Shown: positions 1 through 5,756 of the stretch, piece by piece
How the letters are laid out: the number at the start of each line of letters is the position of its first letter
Numbering within the stretch: position 1 is the stretch's first letter
NCBI GenBank assembly: GCA_025351125.1
Contig: JANXWN010000138.1
Coordinates: 1-5,756 of the forward strand
Origin: Caulobacteraceae bacterium
GTDB lineage: Bacteria > Pseudomonadota > Alphaproteobacteria > Caulobacterales > Caulobacteraceae
Direction of reading: 5' to 3'
Length of the DNA: 5,756 nucleotides
Made by a program: the position numbers and the translations under genes
Notes under the pieces: generated by a model
What the model was told of the DNA's origin: nothing
Seen by the model: the letters and a program-made list of their open reading frames with translations, nothing else
Database searches by the model: none

Positions 1-1297
1 CGAGGTTCGCCCGCGCGAAGTGATTGTCGACTACGCTGATCAAACCGTCGATCCGACCTACAAACTGCAAGCGGGCGCGGCGGTGCGCCTGGGGCCGATC
101 AGCGTTACCGGGTCGAGTCGAAGCCGCCTAAATTTCATCCAGGGTTTAGCGCCCTGGAAATCAGGAAATGTGTACAGCCCGGCCCGGTTGGCGAAACTGG
201 AGCAAAGGCTGTTGGACGCGGGTGTTTTCGAAACCGCAACGGTAAGTCTGGCGGCGATTGCGCAGACCCGAGATGGTCTAAGGCCGGTTCTGGTCATTCT
301 AAATGATCGCAAAGCGAGCACTCTCGAACTGGGCGCAGGGTATTCCACCAGCCACGGATCAGGCGCGGACGGAAAATACATTCTCTATAATCGTTTAGGG
401 CGTGCAGATTCGTTGACGTTCTTACTGCGGGGTTACGACATTCAGCAGAAACTGGACGTCGAGTTGGCGTTGCCTGACTGGCTGCGGCCCGATCAGATAC
501 TGAAGGTCGGCGGCGGCTTGCTCGGTGACCGCACCGCAGCCTATACCGATATCGGCGGCGGCGTACGTCTTGATGTCGAACGTCACTACACTAAAACCAC
601 CTACATAACCGTCGGCGCGGCGTTGGACTACGCCTCGACGCGTGAGAAGACGGCGGTCAATTTGCTCGCCACGCCGGTGGGACAAGACCTGAAACTCGAG
701 ATCGCCACCGCATTGGCGGCGTTTGCCCTCGACCGCTCAAACGACGTCCTAAATCCTACGCGGGGATGGCGTCTGGAGGCGCGTGTCGAACCGACTTTAA
801 TTGCCGGTGACCGATCCATTCGGTATTTACGCGCGCAGACTCAGGCGAGCGCTTATCTGCCAGTAGGTCCGGGCGCGGGGACGGTGCTCGCCGCGCGCTT
901 TAAGATCGGTTCAATATTGGGTGGCAAGATCCCAGATGTTCCCGCGGATCGGCGGTTTTTTGTCGGTGGCGGGGGGTCCGTGCGCGGCTACGGTTATCAG
1001 GCGGTAGGGCCTCGGCTGTCCGATAATACGCCTCAGGGCGGTCTTTCCGCGGTGGAATCCTCAATAGAGGTGCGCCAGCGCGTTACGCGAGACTGGGGAG
1101 TTGTCGGCTTCGTCGACGCCGGCGCCGTGGGCACCGGATCTTCGCCGGCCTTCACCGGATACGGCGTCGGCGCCGGCATCGGGGTACGCTACAATCTTGG
1201 TTTCGCCCCGTTGCGCGTCGATATCGCCACACCACTGAAGCCGCGCGCCGGCGATGGCAGGGTGCAGGTGTATGTGAGCATTGGACAAAGCTTTTGA
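1..1297 (+). CDS. tamA: TamA, Omp85-family outer-membrane translocation and assembly module protein (5' end missing)
   Basis: This is the outer-membrane subunit of the TamA-TamB envelope module. The frame is open from position 2 to the TGA at 1295-1297 (431 visible residues), so the GTG at 20 is an internal codon and not the start. The signal peptide and most of the two upstream POTRA domains lie outside the window. Counting from position 2, residues 1-22 look like the last strands of POTRA2. Residues about 26-102 form POTRA3 (GPISVTG near the start, a helix around KLEQRLLDAGVFE, then VLVILNDRK). The rest is a C-terminal beta-barrel. The Omp85 signature VRGY is at 980-991, inside GGGSVRGYGYQAVGPR; it marks the loop-6 tip that packs inside the barrel. 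APLRVDIATPL and the terminal YVSIGQSF, with alternating hydrophobics and a final Phe, fit a last-strand beta-signal. The visible barrel has no cysteine. The tamB gene overlaps it by 4 nt. BamA is unlikely because of the tamB partner and the TamA-like C-terminus. The family call is very secure. Confidence 0.95.
   Translation, partial: EVRPREVIVDYADQTVDPTYKLQAGAAVRLGPISVTGSSRSRLNFIQGLAPWKSGNVYSPARLAKLEQRLLDAGVFETATVSLAAIAQTRDGLRPVLVILNDRKASTLELGAGYSTSHGSGADGKYILYNRLGRADSLTFLLRGYDIQQKLDVELALPDWLRPDQILKVGGGLLGDRTAAYTDIGGGVRLDVERHYTKTTYITVGAALDYASTREKTAVNLLATPVGQDLKLEIATALAAFALDRSNDVLNPTRGWRLEARVEPTLIAGDRSIRYLRAQTQASAYLPVGPGAGTVLAARFKIGSILGGKIPDVPADRRFFVGGGGSVRGYGYQAVGPRLSDNTPQGGLSAVESSIEVRQRVTRDWGVVGFVDAGAVGTGSSPAFTGYGVGAGIGVRYNLGFAPLRVDIATPLKPRAGDGRVQVYVSIGQSF
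1283..1297 (+). promoter_or_regulatory. tamA/tamB overlap: weak Shine-Dalgarno and TTG start of tamB
   Basis: The tetranucleotide TTGA at 1294-1297 contains both the TTG start of tamB (1294-1296) and the TGA stop of tamA (1295-1297). The only Shine-Dalgarno-like element is GGA at 1283-1285, 8 nt upstream. I saw no ATG, GTG or TTG in the tamB frame just upstream. The next in-frame TTG, at 1390, falls within the membrane anchor and would destroy it. This makes TTG 1294 the best start. The arrangement suggests that tamB is translated by ribosomes terminating on tamA; this is inferred from the layout. Confidence 0.7.
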
Positions 1298-4200
1298 CCT
1301 CTGTCGAGGCGCCTTCCCGGCCGGCGGGCAAGCCGCCCCGTCCCCGGGCTACTCTAGCGGTCCTGGCGGCTTTAATTTTAGCGGCGGCGTTGGTGGGTGC
1401 GGTGCGCTATGTACCTCTCACCGTGTGGGGCCGTACTCTTATTGAGCGACGACTGGACGGCCTTCAACTCGGAGCATTTGGCCGATTGCGGATCGAGGGT
1501 CTGCGCGGCGACGTCTGGAACCGGGTTATCGTCAAACGGATCACACTTGCTGACCAATCTGGCGTCTGGCTGGAGGCCCACGACACGGATTTGACTTGGC
1601 GACCCTCCGCTTTGTGGCGGCGGCGGGTTGAGGTCGCGTCGGTCACCTCGCCTGACGTGACCGTGTGGCGCGAACCGATGCTCACGGCCCAGTCTCCGCT
1701 GTCCCGGTCGACACTGCCCATCTCCCTACAGCTCGACCGAGCCCTTGTGCGATTGACCCTCGCGCCCGCTTTTGCGGGTCGCAAAGGCGTTTACCACGTC
1801 GGCGCCGCCCTTCGGCTGGATCGCTCGGGCGCGGTGCGCGGTTCGCTTGACGCCCTAAGTCTGCTGCATCCCGGAGATTTTTTGAGTGCTCGGCTAGATA
1901 TTGGCCACAAGGACCGACTCACGGTTTTGGTCCGCGCGCTCGAGGCGCAAGGCGGCCCAATCGCGGGCGTACTGGGCCTCCCGACGGATAAACCGTTGAC
2001 CGTCGATGTTCGCGCCAACGGTCGGGGTAAGGTTGGGCGGTTCACCGCGGTTGCGCGAGTTGGGGACACGCAACCCGCCGAAGCGGGCGGCTCGTGGAGT
2101 GAAAACGGAGGCCAGGCGAGCGGGCGTTTTTCGCTTGCGGCCTCGCGGCGGCTTAGCTCTTTTCAAATCGGGGTGGGGCCAGAGCTACGATTTGACGTCA
2201 CGGGGCGGGCGGTCAAGCCGGGCGTCTATGCGATGATCATCAACGTCGTTGGCGCTAATCTCAATGTGACGGCCCGTGGCGACGTTGATCCGGGACGCCA
2301 GCGTACCGGATCTGGCGGCGTTCAGATCGACCTCCGCATAGCCGACTCATCAAAAATGGTCGGGACGCCTGGTCTGGGCGCGGGCCGGTTTCAAGGGACG
2401 GTGGAGGCCGCCGCGAACCTTTGGGTTCTGAATGGCTTGGCTGCAATTGATCATGTCGTCCTTGCAGATTATTCCCTCGCGCGCGTCTGGGGACCCATCA
2501 AACTTGAAGCAAATAAAAATGGCCTGACCCTTCAGGGCGCCGTTCGGGGCGCGGGCGGGGCGGGGAAGGGGTTGGCGGCAGCCTTGCTCGGAGCGACGCC
2601 GAACGTTGCCGCCGAGGTCGCTTGGCTTCCCGATGGGCGTGCCCTGATCCGTCGCTTTTCGGTGGATGCGGTCGGCGTCAAAGGTAACGCGCGAGGCGAT
2701 CAAGGGCTGCTTGGCGGATTGTCGTTTACCGGCGATGCCGCCTTCAGCCGACTCGCTGCCGCGCAGGTTGGCGCCAGGGGGCTCATTACAACGACCTGGA
2801 CGGCAAGCCAACGGCGCGCCGGGGACCGTTGGAGCTTCTCGTTTGACGCCAAAGGTCACGCCGTTTCAACGGGATCGGCCAGTGCAGATCGATATATCGG
2901 ACCGACCCCCCACGTTACGGCGAAGGGCGAATATTCGGCGGGCAATCTTTCGATTGCCAACTCGACGATGGACGGCGCCGCCGGTTCGTTATCGGCGGCG
3001 GGAATAATCGAAAAAACCGGGAACCTCCGTCTAAACCTCGCTTGGCGGAGCAATGGTCCCCTGTCCCTGGGGCCGCTGGATATCACCGGGTCGGCGAGAG
3101 GCGAAGGCGCTGTCACCGGCGCCTTAGCAGCGCCGCGCGCCGACTTGACGGCCGACTTCAAGGCCATCGACTTGCCTTACCTACCCCTGCAAAACGCGCA
3201 TCTGATTTTAAGTTTTTTGAGGACACCCCAAGGTTCAGACGGTCGGATCGTTGTTACCGGTGCGAGTGACTACGGCCTCGCGAAGGGGGCTGCGGCGTTC
3301 CGCTTTGTGGACAACGGGATAGACATCAGTGGTCTGGAACTCGACGCCGGGGGAGTCAGGGCGCACGGCAGCGTGAACCTTCGAGACTCCACGCCCTCGG
3401 CCGCGAACTTGGCGGTAACGGTTGGCGTGGGCGCCTTTTTGGCCCAGGGCCGCGCCGAGGCCAAGGTTGTAATTGTCGATGCCGCGGGCGGAGCGCGCGC
3501 TACGGTTAACGCCACCATGACCGATGCGATACTTCGCGACGGCGGCGGCTTGATCAATACTTTGGCAGTGTCTGCCGATGGCCCGCTCCGGCGCTTGTCG
3601 TATTCCGTTAAGGGGGCGGGGGACATCGGTGAGGCGCCGTGGCGGATCGCCGGCGGCGGTGTACTAACGCAGGGCGTGTACGATCAAAGCCTGAGCTTCA
3701 CCGGAACTGGCCGATATCTGCGCGCGGATCTGAAAACGGTCGAGCCGGCAAAGGCAACGTTTTTTGACAACGGAATGGACGCTATTTTGCATTTGTCGTC
3801 TGGAAATGGTCATATGGACGTTTCTTTCGATCAGCGGGGCGGCACGGTCAAAGCCGCGGCCACCCTTTCCGATCTCAGCCTCGCCCTGCTAAACCCCGAT
3901 TATGTCGGACGCCTTGACGGCGCCGTGACTCTTGCGGGACACGGGGGACCGTTCAGCGGAACGTTGGACGCCAAACTGACCGGCGCGGGCGGCCGGGATC
4001 TGAAAGGTTCGCCGCCGCTGGACGGGACCCTTAAGGCGACTTTAGCGGGCTCCACCCTTTCACTCGCGGCGGACGTGGCCAACACCGCTGGCTCAAAAGC
4101 GCACATTAATCTAACGCTTCCCGCGGAATCCTCCACATCTGCTCTGCGCATCGCTGTTAATCGCACGCGTCCGATGGCGGGACGTTTTGAAATCGATGGC

Positions 4201-5442
4201 GAAATCCGTCCGCTTTGGGATTTGGTTCTGGGTGGTGGACGATCGCTTTCCGGCCACGTACGGGCAGCTGGCTCGGTGATCGGCTCGCTCGCGGACCCGC
4301 GTTTCATCGGTAGGGCGAGCCTCGAGAACGGACGATTCCAGGACAGCGACACCGGATTGAAACTCGAGGGGGTTATGCTGACCGCCGCGCTGCAGGACAA
4401 CAGCATTGATATCAGCCGGTTTTCCGGCCGCGACAATGGTCGCGGGGCCGTCGCCGGGTCCGGCCGGATCAGTCTATTTCGCGAGGGTAAGTCCAACTTC
4501 CAAATTGACTTGCGAGGCTTCCGCTTGATCGACAATGACATTGGGGTGGCGACCGCGACGGGCGTGATCAAAGTCGTTCGCGCGGCGGATGGTAAGGTCC
4601 AGTTGAGCGGCGATCTGAACATTGATCGTGCGCAGATCGCGCCCAATCCGCCAGTGCCGTCGGGGGTCGTGCCGATGGATGTCGTCGAGCGGCACAAGCC
4701 GGTTGATCTTAACGCGCCAGCCATTGTCGTCGCGCGCGAGTCGCCGGTGAATTTGGACATTAAGCTCAAAGCGCCGGGCGGGGTTTTCATCAAAGGCCGG
4801 GGGCTCAATGTGGAACTATCGCTGGACGCTAAGGTTAGCGGCACGACCAATGAGCCGCAATTGTCGGGGGTCGCTCACGTTGTTCGAGGCGATTATGACT
4901 TTGCGGGCCGGCGTTTTCAATTCGATGATCGCGGCGTCGTTTATCTGGGATCGACGCCTGAAACCATCCGTCTCGACCTCACAGCCACGCGAGAAGATCC
5001 ATCTTTGACCGCGGTTATAAAAATTACCGGAACGGCAGCCAAACCGACCGTGGCTTTGTCGTCGACCCCCGTGCTGCCTAAGGATGAAGTTCTAAGTCAG
5101 GTGCTGTTCGGGGCGTCGGCCTCGCAACTGTCTGGTCTACAGGCGGCGCAGTTGGCTTCAGCTCTTTCGGGTCTAGCCGGGGGGGGCGGGTTTGACATCA
5201 TTGGCGGACTGCGAAATTTCGCCCACCTCGACCGGTTGGCCGTCAGCGGGGACGCGACCTCAGGAACCTCGGTGTCCGGCGGCAAGTATCTAACAGACAA
5301 AGTCTATCTAGAGATTTCCGGCGGTGGTCGTGAGGGGCCAGGCGCCCAAGTGGAATGGCGGGTACGGCGGCACTTGGCAATAATCTCGCGAGTCACCAGC
5401 CAAGGTGATTCACAAATTTCCGTCCGTTGGCGAAAAAATTAG
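1294..5442 (+). CDS. tamB: TamB, inner-membrane-anchored AsmA-like/DUF490 translocation and assembly module protein
   Basis: The gene is complete and encodes 1382 residues. The product is the inner-membrane partner of TamA and bridges the periplasm. Family members form a long hydrophobic-grooved beta structure linked to phospholipid transport and outer-membrane protein assembly. Residues 1-18 are a basic, proline-rich cytoplasmic tail. Residues about 19-40 are a single membrane anchor (LAVLAALILAAALVGAV). The N-terminal AsmA-like part follows (GLRGDVWNRVIVKRITLAD, then LTWRPSALWRRRVEVASV). GPIAGVLGLPTDKPLTVDV (residues about 221-239) resembles alphaproteobacterial TamB. The middle is beta-rich and low in recognisable motifs. 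The C-terminal TamB domain covers roughly 1030-1382. It includes a proline-rich turn at about 1115-1128, PGGVFIKGRGLNVEL (1161-1175), RGDYDFAGRRFQFDDRG, the hallmark LPKDEVLSQVLFG (1261-1273) and GKYLTDKVYLEI (1330-1341). There are no cysteines in the protein. It is somewhat longer than E. coli TamB. Its start is coupled to tamA, and its TAG stop overlaps the convergent phhA stop by 4 nt. Confidence 0.97.
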   Translation: MTSVEAPSRPAGKPPRPRATLAVLAALILAAALVGAVRYVPLTVWGRTLIERRLDGLQLGAFGRLRIEGLRGDVWNRVIVKRITLADQSGVWLEAHDTDLTWRPSALWRRRVEVASVTSPDVTVWREPMLTAQSPLSRSTLPISLQLDRALVRLTLAPAFAGRKGVYHVGAALRLDRSGAVRGSLDALSLLHPGDFLSARLDIGHKDRLTVLVRALEAQGGPIAGVLGLPTDKPLTVDVRANGRGKVGRFTAVARVGDTQPAEAGGSWSENGGQASGRFSLAASRRLSSFQIGVGPELRFDVTGRAVKPGVYAMIINVVGANLNVTARGDVDPGRQRTGSGGVQIDLRIADSSKMVGTPGLGAGRFQGTVEAAANLWVLNGLAAIDHVVLADYSLARVWGPIKLEANKNGLTLQGAVRGAGGAGKGLAAALLGATPNVAAEVAWLPDGRALIRRFSVDAVGVKGNARGDQGLLGGLSFTGDAAFSRLAAAQVGARGLITTTWTASQRRAGDRWSFSFDAKGHAVSTGSASADRYIGPTPHVTAKGEYSAGNLSIANSTMDGAAGSLSAAGIIEKTGNLRLNLAWRSNGPLSLGPLDITGSARGEGAVTGALAAPRADLTADFKAIDLPYLPLQNAHLILSFLRTPQGSDGRIVVTGASDYGLAKGAAAFRFVDNGIDISGLELDAGGVRAHGSVNLRDSTPSAANLAVTVGVGAFLAQGRAEAKVVIVDAAGGARATVNATMTDAILRDGGGLINTLAVSADGPLRRLSYSVKGAGDIGEAPWRIAGGGVLTQGVYDQSLSFTGTGRYLRADLKTVEPAKATFFDNGMDAILHLSSGNGHMDVSFDQRGGTVKAAATLSDLSLALLNPDYVGRLDGAVTLAGHGGPFSGTLDAKLTGAGGRDLKGSPPLDGTLKATLAGSTLSLAADVANTAGSKAHINLTLPAESSTSALRIAVNRTRPMAGRFEIDGEIRPLWDLVLGGGRSLSGHVRAAGSVIGSLADPRFIGRASLENGRFQDSDTGLKLEGVMLTAALQDNSIDISRFSGRDNGRGAVAGSGRISLFREGKSNFQIDLRGFRLIDNDIGVATATGVIKVVRAADGKVQLSGDLNIDRAQIAPNPPVPSGVVPMDVVERHKPVDLNAPAIVVARESPVNLDIKLKAPGGVFIKGRGLNVELSLDAKVSGTTNEPQLSGVAHVVRGDYDFAGRRFQFDDRGVVYLGSTPETIRLDLTATREDPSLTAVIKITGTAAKPTVALSSTPVLPKDEVLSQVLFGASASQLSGLQAAQLASALSGLAGGGGFDIIGGLRNFAHLDRLAVSGDATSGTSVSGGKYLTDKVYLEISGGGREGPGAQVEWRVRRHLAIISRVTSQGDSQISVRWRKN
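4720..5439 (+). other. Most conserved part of the TamB (DUF490) C-terminal domain
   Basis: This stretch holds the family-defining segments of tamB. In order they are the GRGLNVEL strand, a [VI]xGx4P element at residues 1181-1188, the RGDYDFAGRRF strand, a second [VI]xGx4P element at 1244-1251, the LPKDEVLSQVLFG helix-turn at 1261-1273, a Gly-rich loop around 1296-1299 (GGGG, encoded partly by an eight-G run) and the GKYLTDKVYLEI strand. In studied homologues the C-terminal domain is the part that reaches the outer membrane and contacts TamA. That placement is family knowledge and is not visible in this sequence. Confidence 0.85.
5179..5186 (+). repeat. Eight-G homopolymer inside tamB
   Basis: Eight consecutive G residues encode part of the GGGG run at TamB residues 1296-1299, between LSGLA and FDIIGG. 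It is the longest single-base run I noticed in the window; tamA has a six-G run at 971-976. A one-base slip here would replace or remove the last 80 or so residues, including GKYLTDKVYLEI. The run could be a simple result of Gly codons in a high-GC gene, and nothing else points to phase variation. Confidence 0.85.
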
Positions 5443-5460
5443 CAGGGTGACGGGTTTGGT
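5433..5460. other. Tail-to-tail junction of tamB and phhA, no clear terminator
   Basis: The tamB stop TAG (5440-5442) and the phhA stop TAA (complement of 5439-5441) share the tetranucleotide TTAG at 5439-5442. On the minus strand a run of six T (complement of 5433-5438) directly follows the phhA stop, but I see no stem-loop just before it. On the plus strand no hairpin followed by a T-run occurs after tamB within the visible phhA sequence. Any intrinsic terminator for either gene is therefore not apparent. Termination could be Rho-dependent or result from converging transcription. Confidence 0.6.
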
Positions 5461-5756
5461 TTGTAGCGTTGGTCTTCGTCCAGTACCGCGCAGATTGGAA
5501 TATCGTTGGTCGAACCAAGACGGTCGTATAGGAATTTGAAATCTTGCAAGGTGGCGTTCAACAAAGCCTGCATTGAGGGTACAACAAAATAGGTTGGTTG
5601 CAGATCGTCGATACGGTAGGGCGTGCGCATCACTCGCTCAAGGCGAAAGCCCAATCGTTGCGCCGAAGGATTTTCTAACGCGAACAGGGATTCGGTTTTC
5701 GACGATACAATGCCGGCGCCGTAAATTCTTAGTCCTTGCGGCGTGTCGAGCAGGCC
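5439..5756 (-). CDS. phhA: Phenylalanine 4-monooxygenase (phenylalanine hydroxylase), C-terminal part
   Basis: The enzyme converts L-phenylalanine to L-tyrosine in the cytoplasm using O2, a non-haem Fe(II) and a tetrahydropterin cofactor. The visible 105 codons are open from the right edge of the window to TAA; bacterial homologues are usually about 260-300 residues, so roughly the last third is seen. Key segments are GLRIYGAGIVSSKTES, which matches the conserved aromatic amino acid hydroxylase YGAG-x-x-SS region, and VMRTPYRIDDLQPTYFVV, which is typical of bacterial PhhA. The two His and one Glu iron ligands lie upstream and are not visible. In the human enzyme the ligand Glu330 is two residues before the Gly that opens this fragment. 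The tail after the YFVV strand (LLNATLQDFKFLYDRLGS onward) is variable in the family. The TTG at 5654 is internal and not the start. GC here is about 52%, lower than in tamAB. The gene is convergent with tamB, and no functional connection is evident. Confidence 0.95.
   Translation of the reverse strand, partial: GLLDTPQGLRIYGAGIVSSKTESLFALENPSAQRLGFRLERVMRTPYRIDDLQPTYFVVPSMQALLNATLQDFKFLYDRLGSTNDIPICAVLDEDQRYKPNPSPC

Noticed and set aside
20..22. GTG at 20 as the start of tamA
   Set aside because: The frame is open upstream to the window edge, and the residues before it read as the end of a POTRA2 domain. Starting here would also leave the protein without a signal peptide or the first two POTRA domains.
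58..819. Minus-strand open frames of 63-107 codons opposite tamA
   Set aside because: The plus strand encodes POTRA3 and the TamA barrel through this region. The antisense frames show no protein-family motif.
1765..1778. A perfect 5-bp hairpin CCCGC-TTTT-GCGGG considered as a terminator or attenuator
   Set aside because: It sits in the middle of the tamB coding sequence, no T-run follows, and small stems of this kind are expected by chance in high-GC DNA.
2350..2859. A 169-codon open frame on the minus strand inside tamB
   Set aside because: It has antisense shadow composition and no recognisable domain, and the opposite strand is clearly coding TamB.
3900..4850. A 316-codon open frame on the minus strand opposite tamB
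   Set aside because: It lies fully antisense to a strongly recognised TamB sequence. Its translation is rich in Ser, Pro, Arg and Thr with no recognisable fold, as expected for the reverse of a high-GC gene, and no ribosome site or neighbour supports it.
5433..5438. Six-T run after phhA on the minus strand considered as an intrinsic terminator
   Set aside because: No stable stem-loop precedes it on the minus strand; the sequence upstream is the end of the phhA coding region without evident complementarity.

Overview
The window looks like a piece of an alphaproteobacterial chromosome. This is inferred from the TamB sequence style, the tamA-tamB arrangement, a bacterial phenylalanine hydroxylase next door, and about 60% GC in hand-counted samples. 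The genus cannot be told from what is visible. Coding density is essentially 100%. There are three genes and no intergenic gap; both junctions are 4-nt overlaps. No RNA gene, mobile element, CRISPR array or attachment site was seen.

Layout: positions 1-1297 (+) hold the 3' three quarters or so of tamA, an Omp85/BamA-superfamily outer-membrane protein. Its N-terminus lies outside the window. Positions 1294-5442 (+) hold a complete tamB, encoding a 1382-residue inner-membrane-anchored periplasmic protein of the AsmA-like/TamB (DUF490) family. Positions 5439-5756 (-) hold the 3' end of a convergent gene for phenylalanine 4-monooxygenase (phhA), cut by the window's right edge.

How the genes work together: TamA (outer-membrane barrel plus POTRA domains) and TamB (a long beta-rich periplasmic bridge) form the translocation and assembly module. 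This envelope-spanning complex has been implicated in outer-membrane protein assembly and, for TamB, in phospholipid transport to the outer membrane. The tamB start codon (TTG) overlaps the tamA stop, so the two are probably one operon with coupled translation. PhhA (Phe to Tyr, cytoplasmic) has no evident functional link to TamAB. It is on the other strand and meets tamB tail to tail.

I found no sign of a new biological system here. This is an ordinary core-genome envelope-biogenesis locus. The points worth a second look are modest: the TTG start in the TTGA overlap, the tail-to-tail stop-codon overlap with no visible terminator, an eight-G run inside the conserved TamB C-terminal domain, and a GC drop going into phhA.
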